Shown in pieces: positions 1 through 5,099 of a stretch of 6,504 nucleotides of DNA (the stretch's first letter is position 1; each line of letters opens with the position of its first letter). Origin of the DNA: a bacterium (GTDB lineage: Bacteria > Fidelibacterota > Marinisomatia > Marinisomatales > JAHJCW01). The DNA is taken from positions 1 to 6,504 of the forward strand of contig JAHJCW010000270.1 of the NCBI GenBank assembly GCA_018812885.1. Reading direction: 5' to 3'. The notes beneath the pieces are model-generated. The model did not search any database. It was not told the origin of the DNA and saw nothing but the letters and a program-made list of their open reading frames with translations. The position numbers and the translations under genes are program-made.

Positions 1-214
1 TCTTGACATGAAAGGAATGGCTGTTTCAAGCGGGTCAGCTTGTTCATCGGGAACCGTGAAACCGTCAGATGTTCTGAAGGCTATGCATATTAGCAACCAA
101 AATAATATTTCGACTTTGCGTATAAGTTTTGGCAAAGACAATACCGTTGAAGAAGTCGATTTGTTAATCGATGCGCTCGATGAAATTCTGAAAAAATACA
201 AACGGAAACTGTAG
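1..214 (+). CDS. Cysteine desulfurase (NifS/IscS family), C-terminal 70 residues, 5' partial
   Basis: This is the 3' end of a gene that begins before the window; complete codons start at base 2 and the stop is TAG at 212-214. The visible part contains the mobile loop with the catalytic cysteine, in the context Ser-Ser-Gly-Ser-Ala-Cys-Ser-Ser-Gly (Cys codon at 41-43), followed by the family's typical Lys-Pro-Ser-Asp-Val-Leu segment and the Arg-Ile-Ser-Phe-Gly strand. In the family, this PLP enzyme takes sulfur from L-cysteine as a persulfide on that Cys and passes it to acceptors. The loop resembles the IscS/YrvO type rather than SufS. The next gene is mnmA, overlapping by one base, so a role as sulfur donor for tRNA thiolation is likely (inference). 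Whether it also feeds Fe-S cluster assembly cannot be judged, because the PLP-binding part lies outside the window. Confidence 0.93.
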   Translation, partial: LDMKGMAVSSGSACSSGTVKPSDVLKAMHISNQNNISTLRISFGKDNTVEEVDLLIDALDEILKKYKRKL

Positions 215-1290
215 TGGTAAAACGTGTAGTGGTTGGGATGAGCGGTGGGGTGGATAGTTCGATTGCTGCGTATTTGCTGAAACAGCAGGGCTATGATGTT
301 CAGTGTATCTTCATGAAAAATTGGGAAGATGAAGATGATGAATTTTATTGCTCCTCCGAAGAAGATTATAACGATGCTGTTCAAGTTTGTGATCTATTAG
401 ACCTACTTCTTCATTCCGTCAATTTTTCAAAAGAATATCGCGAAAATGTTTTTAAATATTTCCTTGCAGAGTATAAGTCAGGGCGTACACCAAACCCCGA
501 TGTTCTTTGCAACAAAGAAATAAAATTCAAATTTTTTATGGAATATGCTCTCAAATTAGGAGCTGATGCCATTGCAACCGGGCATCATGCCCGTATTAAT
601 AAATCAACGGATGGTGTTCAATTATTAAAAGGCATTGACAGAAATAAAGATCAAAGCTATTTCTTGTATTTACTTGGTCAAAAAGAACTTTCCAAAACAA
701 TATTTCCTATTGGTGATATGACTAAATCAGAAGTTCGCAAATTAGCAGTAAAAATGGATCTGCCGAATTCCGGTAAAAAAGATAGTACCGGAATTTGCTT
801 TATTGGTGAACGTGATTTTAAATCATTTTTACAACAATATTTACCTGCCAAGCCCGGCAAAATAATAACAACCGAAGGAAAGATTGTCGGACAGCATGAC
901 GGTTTAATGTACTATACGCTTGGGCAAAGAAAAGGTATCGGTATTGGCGGTGGATACGGCCTAACAGAAGAACCATGGTATGTTGTAAAAAAAGATTTGG
1001 ATAATAACCATTTAGTGATTGGTCAGGGGCATGACCATCCTGGTTTGTATAGTAAAAATATAAAAGCCAGGCAGTTACATTGGATAACATCTGCACCGAG
1101 TATTCCCTTTGAGTGTACCGCAAAAATCCGCTATCGTCAAAAAGACCAAGTGTGTACAATTACTAGCATTGAAAATAGAATTGCGACTATAAAATTTACT
1201 GAAAACCAATTTGCTCCAACGCCTGGACAATCTGTTGTATTTTATGGTGACGAGCAATGCTTAGGCGGTGGGATTATAGAAACTGTTTGA
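214..1290 (+). CDS. mnmA: tRNA-specific 2-thiouridylase MnmA
   Basis: Full-length 358-residue MnmA (family about 350-380). It uses ATP to adenylate U34 of Glu, Gln and Lys tRNAs in the cytoplasm and then inserts sulfur to give 2-thiouridine. The N-terminal PP-loop ATPase motif Ser-Gly-Gly-Val-Asp-Ser-Ser is at residues 10-16. Next come the Lys-Asn-Trp-Glu-Asp acidic segment (35-39), Thr-Gly-His-His-Ala-Arg (122-127), and both catalytic cysteines: Cys99 in Asn-Pro-Asp-Val-Leu-Cys-Asn and Cys195 in Gly-Ile-Cys-Phe-Ile-Gly. The Tyr-Thr-Leu-Gly-Gln-Arg-Lys-Gly block (234-241) and the C-terminal barrel follow. The start is GTG, whose first base is the last base of the desulfurase stop. The next in-frame ATG (residue 9) lies inside the PP-loop and is too late. 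The overlap suggests translational coupling and direct sulfur relay. No terminator is obvious after the TGA stop. Confidence 0.97.
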   Translation: MVKRVVVGMSGGVDSSIAAYLLKQQGYDVQCIFMKNWEDEDDEFYCSSEEDYNDAVQVCDLLDLLLHSVNFSKEYRENVFKYFLAEYKSGRTPNPDVLCNKEIKFKFFMEYALKLGADAIATGHHARINKSTDGVQLLKGIDRNKDQSYFLYLLGQKELSKTIFPIGDMTKSEVRKLAVKMDLPNSGKKDSTGICFIGERDFKSFLQQYLPAKPGKIITTEGKIVGQHDGLMYYTLGQRKGIGIGGGYGLTEEPWYVVKKDLDNNHLVIGQGHDHPGLYSKNIKARQLHWITSAPSIPFECTAKIRYRQKDQVCTITSIENRIATIKFTENQFAPTPGQSVVFYGDEQCLGGGIIETV

Positions 1291-1460
1291 TCTATAACAA
1301 AATATTTCGCATTATCATCTGTATTTAAGTCTATAATATATATAATTTAAAATCAATGAATTGTCTTGTTTTAAAGCATATTCACGATGTTAAATTAAAA
1401 TCATCAGAAATGATGCTTTGTGCTGGCTATCTATTCTTTTAATTAATTGTAGAGATTAGT
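1291..1460. other. AT-rich intergenic gap between mnmA and the secreted repeat protein gene
   Basis: These 170 bp are very AT-rich and carry no convincing ORF or RNA gene. A TATAAT hexamer lies in the TA-rich stretch near 1331-1345, but no good -35 element sits at the right spacing. A short imperfect hairpin (ATCAT/ATGAT arms) lies near 1400-1414. No canonical terminator hairpin with a T-run follows mnmA. The promoter of the downstream gene presumably lies here, but I cannot place it. Confidence 0.4.
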
Positions 1461-2756
1461 ATGAAAAAAATATCCTTAATATTTACAATTCTTATTATTT
1501 ACTTACTCAATATTGCTTTAACACAAGCACCTGCTATTGAATGGCAAAACACAATTGGGGGAAGTGATTGGGACAAATTATATTCAATCAAACAGACTAT
1601 TGATGGAGGATATATTTTGGGTGGATATTCACAATCTGATATATCTGGTGATAAAACAGTGGATAGCCAAGGAGGAGATGATTATTGGGTAGTAAAATTG
1701 GATAATACAGGTAATGTAATTTGGGATAAAACTATTGGTGGAGATAATTATGACGAATTACAATCCATACAGCAGACAGCGGATGGCGGGTATATATTAG
1801 GTGGATATTCACAATCTGATATATCTGGTGATAAGACAGAGGCATGTCAGGGAAGTAGTGATTATTGGGTAATAAAGTTGGATGGTGTCGGTAATATATT
1901 ATGGCAAAATACAATTGGTGGAAATGGTACTGACTGGTTGTATTCAATTTGTCAGACAACGGATGGCGGATATATATTAGGTGGATATTCAATTTCAGGA
2001 ATTTCTGGTGATAAAACAGAAAAGAACATAGGGTTAAGTTATGATTATTGGGTAGTTAAGTTGGATGGAACAGGTCAAACAATGCAATGGCAGAATACAA
2101 TTGGCGCAAGTAGTACCAACGAAATGTATTCAATCCAACAAACAACCGATGGCGGATATATATTGGGTGGATATTCAAATTCAGGAGTGTCAGGTGACAA
2201 AACAGAGACATGCAGGGGGGAAGAAGATTATTGGGTAGTTAAGTTAGATAAATGGGGTAATGTTTATTGGCAAAAAACAATTGGTGGTAACTACGGTGAT
2301 AAATTACAATCAATTATTCAAACAATGGACGGCGGATATGTATTAGGTGGACATTCAAATTCAGGAATATCAGGTGACAAAACGGACAACAGTAAAGGTG
2401 GTGCTGATTATTGGGTAGTTAAGTTAGAGGCTGACGCACCGCTTGCAGTGAAACAAACGCCACTTGCAACAGCAATAGAAAGCTTTACAGTGCTACCTGC
2501 TTATCCGAATCCATTTAACCCAAGTACAACTATAACTTATGGATTAGATACTGACAGTAAGATAAACATAGTCATATATGATATAACAGGACAGTTGATA
2601 AATACCTTACAGAATGGTAATAAAACGCAAGGATGGCATTCAGCTACATGGAGTGGAACCAATCAAAATGGCGATCAATCACCTGCCGGATTATATTTTA
2701 GTAGGATAACATCGGGTAATGAAGTAAAAACTACCAAGTTGATGCTTTTAAAGTAG
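1461..2756 (+). CDS. Secreted beta-propeller-like repeat protein with type IX (type A) C-terminal sorting domain
   Basis: A 431-residue exported protein of unknown specific function. Residues 1-23 form a Sec signal peptide: Met-Lys-Lys, a long Ile/Leu core, and probable cleavage near Thr-Gln-Ala. Residues 28-322 hold five tandem repeats starting at Trp28, 88, 148, 210 and 270. Each reads Trp-x-x-Thr-Ile-Gly, then Ser-Ile-x-Gln-Thr-x-Asp-Gly-Gly-Tyr, Leu-Gly-Gly, Ser-Gly-Asp-Lys-Thr and Asp-Tyr-Trp-Val-Val-Lys-Leu. This resembles SBBP-type beta-propeller blades (family recognition from memory). A linker follows, then a C-terminal sorting domain (about 341-431) with Tyr-Pro-Asn-Pro-Phe-Asn-Pro-Ser-Thr-Thr, Ile-Tyr-Asp-Ile-Thr-Gly-Gln, Ala-Gly-Leu-Tyr-Phe and a terminal Lys-Leu-Met-Leu-Leu-Lys. 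By family knowledge, this domain directs type IX export across the outer membrane and surface attachment or release. The gene stands alone between two gaps. A binding or surface-display role is inferred; no catalytic residues are apparent. Confidence 0.9.
   Translation: MKKISLIFTILIIYLLNIALTQAPAIEWQNTIGGSDWDKLYSIKQTIDGGYILGGYSQSDISGDKTVDSQGGDDYWVVKLDNTGNVIWDKTIGGDNYDELQSIQQTADGGYILGGYSQSDISGDKTEACQGSSDYWVIKLDGVGNILWQNTIGGNGTDWLYSICQTTDGGYILGGYSISGISGDKTEKNIGLSYDYWVVKLDGTGQTMQWQNTIGASSTNEMYSIQQTTDGGYILGGYSNSGVSGDKTETCRGEEDYWVVKLDKWGNVYWQKTIGGNYGDKLQSIIQTMDGGYVLGGHSNSGISGDKTDNSKGGADYWVVKLEADAPLAVKQTPLATAIESFTVLPAYPNPFNPSTTITYGLDTDSKINIVIYDITGQLINTLQNGNKTQGWHSATWSGTNQNGDQSPAGLYFSRITSGNEVKTTKLMLLK
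1542..2426 (+). repeat. Five in-frame tandem repeats of about 180 bp inside the secreted protein gene
   Basis: The units are 1542-1721 (180 bp), 1722-1901 (180), 1902-2087 (186), 2088-2267 (180) and a shorter last unit 2268-2426. Each begins at the Trp codon of the Trp-x-x-Thr-Ile-Gly motif. Units 1 and 2 share a block of 35 identical bases (1620-1654 and 1800-1834), including third codon positions, which suggests recent duplication or gene conversion. Unit 3 has a two-residue insertion before its Tyr-Trp motif. All lengths are multiples of three, so gain or loss of a unit would keep the frame. Confidence 0.92.
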
Positions 2757-2847
2757 CTAACGAAGCATAAATGTTGTTGAAATAGTAAGGCAACTATTGC
2801 GCAATCTGTAGTGTGCAAAATGCGCTATTTATAACGTTTTAATTTAA

Positions 2848-2876
2848 CCTTGCGAAGGCTCTGAACCTTCGCAAGG
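2848..2876. repeat. Perfect 11-bp inverted repeat (REP-like hairpin) in the intergenic gap
   Basis: The arms CCTTGCGAAGG (2848-2858) and CCTTCGCAAGG (2866-2876) are exact reverse complements separated by a 7-base loop. Each arm is itself a mini-palindrome (CCTT, three bases, AAGG), so two small hairpins are an alternative fold. It is GC-rich in an AT-rich surround. No T-run follows it on either strand, so it is not a standard intrinsic terminator, though it could still stop or stabilise the transcript of the gene ending at 2756. Its form resembles the short dispersed palindromes common between genes in FCB bacteria. Upstream in the same gap lies a perfect 10-bp palindrome, ATTGCGCAAT, at 2796-2805. 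Confidence 0.7.
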
Positions 2877-2895
2877 ATTCTACCAAAAAATATTT

Positions 2896-2924
2896 TCTCT
2901 ATGTCTTAGTGTCCTCGTGGTAAA
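2896..2924. repeat. Possible degenerate dispersed intergenic repeat rich in GTC/GTG
   Basis: This stretch consists of short, loosely 8-9 base related units (CTCTATGTC, TTAGTGTC, CTCGTGGT). From memory it resembles CTCTGTGTCTCTGTGG-like intergenic sequences seen in many bacterial genomes. It directly follows the inverted repeat and ends about 15 bases before the GlmU-like gene. It may be a decayed repeat or part of the leader; only the pattern is seen, and its function is unknown. Confidence 0.3.
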
Positions 2925-2938
2925 TTTATTATATAGAA

Positions 2939-3688
2939 ATGTATAAAAATCATAAATTAGCAACAGTTATCATGGCAGCCGGTAAAGGTACACGGATGAA
3001 ATCCGACCTGCCGAAAGTTTTGCATATGGTAGACAATAAACCAATGCTAATGCATGTAATTAACTTAGCGCGACAACTTCATTCTGAAAGAATTATAGCG
3101 ATACTTGGATATAAAAAAGAACTTGTAATTGAAGCAATAACTTCTGAGAATATTGAATATGTAATTCAGGAACCTCAATTAGGTACTGGACACGCCGTAC
3201 AACAAACAGAATCATTATTAAAAGATTTTACTGGAGATGTATTAGTTCTTTCAGGCGATGTACCTCTTTTAAGGAAATCTACAATAGACAAGATGCTGAA
3301 AATTCATCGTGAAGCGGATAATGGAGCCACTGTATTAACCGCCATTTTTAAGAATCCGCATGGATATGGTCGTGTGATTAGAAAAGATAATAACACTTTG
3401 GATTACATAATAGAAGAGAAAGACTGTAATAACGAACAACGGAAAATTAAGGAAATCAATGCCGGTATATACATATTTAAATCAAAAGAACTATTTCCTG
3501 CTCTAAATAGAATTAAAAATAACAACAAACAAAATGAATATTACCTGCCGGATGCTCTAAAATATATCGCAAATGCCCAACAAAGCATTGCCTTGCATAT
3601 TACCGATGAACCAATTGAAATTTCAGGCGTAAATACAGTTGAACAATTAAAGGAATTGAATTTAATTTATAAGAAATGGTATGGTTAA
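2939..3688 (+). CDS. GlmU-like sugar-phosphate nucleotidyltransferase (uridyltransferase domain only)
   Basis: This 249-residue protein matches the N-terminal pyrophosphorylase half of GlmU, which makes UDP-N-acetylglucosamine from UTP and GlcNAc-1-phosphate for peptidoglycan and lipopolysaccharide. Visible motifs are the nucleotide loop Ala-Ala-Gly-Lys-Gly-Thr-Arg-Met (13-20), Lys26, Gln77 with Gly-Thr-Gly-His-Ala (82-86), Gly-Asp-Val-Pro-Leu (106-110), Gly-Tyr-Gly-Arg (142-145), Glu-Glu-Lys-Asp (159-162), Asn174, Glu-Tyr-Tyr-Leu-Pro-Asp (200-205) and Gly-Val-Asn-Thr (230-233). Asp107 and Asn232 correspond to the metal ligands of E. coli GlmU. Bifunctional GlmU is about 450 residues; the left-handed beta-helix acetyltransferase half is absent, and no hexapeptide repeats follow in any frame. 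A genuine single-domain enzyme is therefore likelier than a frameshift. The sugar may be GlcNAc-1-P or a related one. It is first in a probable five-gene operon and overlaps the next frame by 8 bases. Confidence 0.88.
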   Translation: MYKNHKLATVIMAAGKGTRMKSDLPKVLHMVDNKPMLMHVINLARQLHSERIIAILGYKKELVIEAITSENIEYVIQEPQLGTGHAVQQTESLLKDFTGDVLVLSGDVPLLRKSTIDKMLKIHREADNGATVLTAIFKNPHGYGRVIRKDNNTLDYIIEEKDCNNEQRKIKEINAGIYIFKSKELFPALNRIKNNNKQNEYYLPDALKYIANAQQSIALHITDEPIEISGVNTVEQLKELNLIYKKWYG

Positions 3689-4145
3689 AAGAATGAAAAA
3701 TATTATCACCTTAGTTACCTTAATCTCCATTGGATTTGGACAACTCAAATCAGATTTACCACATAATGATGCTATTTTCGAAGATATGTCTGTTTCCGAT
3801 AATTCTATGATGTCCTTATTTGATCCAAGCCGGTTTAGCATGAATCATAGCTTTTCAATGAGCATGATGAATATGAATAAACAATCGATGAGTGTGGCAA
3901 GTTATACAAATAACATGAATTTTTTACTGCGTAATAATTTGCAATTGCAAACGTATGTGACTTTTATGCAGCCAAATATGATCTCATCAAATACACGAAA
4001 TCCATATTCTAATAGTCAATTATATTTTAATACGGCACTCGATTACAGCCCTACGGAAAATACTCATTTCCAAGTAAGTTTTGGGAATTATCCAATGTAT
4101 AGTAGATACCAAGCCTCACCCTTTCAATTAAATCGTGGTTATTAA
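3681..4145 (+). CDS. Uncharacterised exported protein, Met/Ser/Asn-rich, possibly outer-membrane beta-strand type
   Basis: I do not recognise a named family. The N-terminus is a signal peptide with a basic start, a hydrophobic core at about residues 8-20 and possible cleavage near Gly20-Gln21. Residues 43-80 are strikingly rich in Met, Ser and Asn (15 Met in 154 residues overall), with Asp-Pro-Ser-Arg-Phe-Ser-Met-Asn-His-Ser-Phe. The C-terminal half alternates polar and hydrophobic residues (about 85-96, 112-122 and 128-136), as in amphipathic beta strands of outer-membrane proteins. The first ATG overlaps the previous gene by 8 bases. A second ATG at 3693 (residue 5) would leave a 4-base gap and give a cleaner Met-Lys-Asn signal peptide, so it may be the true start. 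The protein is short for a complete barrel. Its position between an envelope-precursor enzyme and a membrane-anchored protein fits an envelope role (inference). Confidence 0.75.
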   Translation: MVKRMKNIITLVTLISIGFGQLKSDLPHNDAIFEDMSVSDNSMMSLFDPSRFSMNHSFSMSMMNMNKQSMSVASYTNNMNFLLRNNLQLQTYVTFMQPNMISSNTRNPYSNSQLYFNTALDYSPTENTHFQVSFGNYPMYSRYQASPFQLNRGY

Positions 4146-4164
4146 TTGTTCACAGATTTAATAA

Positions 4165-4689
4165 ATGCCTAATAAAAAATCTAACTCACCGACAAAATTC
4201 GTCTATAATATTTTAATTGTTGTTCTGGCAATTGTTATCGTTGGATTTATTTATTCTTTTGCTCAAAAGAATTTTAGTAATGGTGTAACTTTACAAAACC
4301 ATCAGCTCACCGCTAACCAAAAAACACAATTAGCCATCGATTTATATGAAGAGAATCCGATTCTCGATATTACAGTTGAGGTTCTAAATGGTTGTGGTGA
4401 AAAAGGGATTGCCACTAAAATAGCCGATTTTTTACGAACAGAGCATATCGACGTTGTACGTTCAGAGAATGCAGATAACTTTGATTACGAAAAGACCATG
4501 CTAATTCAACGTTCTTATGATTTTTCTAATCTAAAAACTGTTGCTTCTGCACTTGACTTTGATGTTAATAACGAAGATCAGGTAATTACCCAACCTAGCT
4601 CAACAGCGGATGTAGATCTTACGCTTATTATCGGCAAAGATTACCGTTCAATAAAACCAATCAAGGTTTATCTTGCAAATCTACAATAA
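4165..4689 (+). CDS. Membrane-anchored LytR_C-domain protein
   Basis: A 174-residue protein with a short basic N-terminus, one transmembrane helix at about residues 12-31, and a C-terminal domain at about 67-160 that resembles LytR_C (the C-terminal domain of LytR-CpsA-Psr proteins). The hallmark is Val-Glu-Val-Leu-Asn-Gly-Cys-Gly-Glu-Lys-Gly-Ile-Ala (71-83), ending with the Asp-Leu-Thr-Leu-Ile-Ile-Gly-Lys-Asp strand (151-159). The domain should lie outside the cytoplasmic membrane. The catalytic LCP phosphotransferase domain that usually precedes LytR_C is absent, so no ligase activity is expected; the function of the lone domain is unknown. It starts 19 bases after the previous stop, and its stop is 2 bases before the rsfS start. 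From general knowledge, LCP genes sit next to rsfS in several other phyla, so the arrangement may be a reduced form of that neighbourhood (inference). Confidence 0.82.
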   Translation: MPNKKSNSPTKFVYNILIVVLAIVIVGFIYSFAQKNFSNGVTLQNHQLTANQKTQLAIDLYEENPILDITVEVLNGCGEKGIATKIADFLRTEHIDVVRSENADNFDYEKTMLIQRSYDFSNLKTVASALDFDVNNEDQVITQPSSTADVDLTLIIGKDYRSIKPIKVYLANLQ

Positions 4690-4691
4690 AA

Positions 4692-5099
4692 TTGTCAAAT
4701 ACAGTCAATTCAACAATCTTGCAGAAATCAATTAAATCAGATCAATTAGCCGATATAATCGGCAAATTAACATTGTCTAAAAAAGCTGAAAATGTGCTCT
4801 CAATTGATGTGCGAAAAGTATCAAGTTCAGCAGATTATTTTATAATTTGTTCTGCTGAAACGGGAATACAAGTAAACGCCATTGTCAATGCTGTTAGAAA
4901 AGGTACGCCCACCAAACCTTGGCACGTTGAAGGACTCAATAACCAGAACTGGGTTTTGTTAGATTATATAGATGTCGTTCTGCATGTTTTTAAAACTCAA
5001 ACACGAGAATTTTATTCATTAGAAAAACTTTGGGCTGATGCGCCTACGGTTAAAATAACCGATGAACCTCAAAAACATAGTCAATCGCCATCTAATTGA
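4692..5099 (+). CDS. rsfS: Ribosomal silencing factor RsfS (RsfA/YbeB/DUF143 family)
   Basis: A 135-residue RsfS. In the family, this cytoplasmic protein binds ribosomal protein uL14 on the 50S subunit and blocks joining with 30S, lowering translation in starvation or stationary phase. Family marks are Val-Ser-Ser-Ser-Ala-Asp-Tyr-Phe-Ile-Ile-Cys-Ser (43-54), Pro-Trp-His-Val-Glu-Gly (76-81), Trp-Val-Leu-Leu-Asp-Tyr-Ile-Asp-Val-Val-Leu-His-Val-Phe (87-100) and Arg-Glu-Phe-Tyr-Ser-Leu-Glu-Lys-Leu-Trp (105-114). No in-frame ATG exists before the conserved core. The start is TTG at 4692, 2 bases after the previous stop; TTG at 4719 (residue 10) is the alternative. No strong Shine-Dalgarno is visible, so coupling to the upstream gene is plausible. 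The hydrophilic tail after Trp114 is variable in the family, and its last 38 bases also encode the start of argS. Confidence 0.94.
   Translation: MSNTVNSTILQKSIKSDQLADIIGKLTLSKKAENVLSIDVRKVSSSADYFIICSAETGIQVNAIVNAVRKGTPTKPWHVEGLNNQNWVLLDYIDVVLHVFKTQTREFYSLEKLWADAPTVKITDEPQKHSQSPSN

Noticed and set aside
818..1159. Minus-strand open frame of 113 codons inside mnmA, and neighbouring shorter ones at 678-860 and 1075-1257
   Set aside because: They lie wholly opposite strongly conserved mnmA, with no recognisable domain or start context; they are shadows of the real gene.
1400..1414. Small hairpin upstream of the secreted protein gene as a regulatory site
   Set aside because: The stem is only 5 bp and AT-rich, expected by chance in this composition.
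1732..1992. Minus-strand open frame of 86 codons with internally repeated peptide
   Set aside because: Its repetition only mirrors the tandem repeats of the + strand secreted protein gene.
2757..2840. Integron attC-like arrangement (CTAAC near 2756 and AACG near 2833)
   Set aside because: The outer boxes do not fit the RYYYAAC/GTTRRRY consensus and the inner arms do not pair; there is no integrase or cassette array in view.
2848..2876. The inverted repeat as an ordinary rho-independent terminator
   Set aside because: The stem is suitable but no T-run follows on either strand, so it is listed as a repeat-like hairpin instead.
2906..2935. Sigma70-like promoter just before the GlmU-like gene (TTAGTG, 18 bases, TATATA)
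   Set aside because: The -35 match is poor, the -10 would lie only a few bases from the start codon, and AT-rich DNA gives such matches by chance.
3681..4145. Possible frameshifted acetyltransferase half of GlmU downstream of the GlmU-like gene
   Set aside because: The downstream protein begins with a signal peptide and has no hexapeptide repeats; no frame here looks like a left-handed beta-helix.
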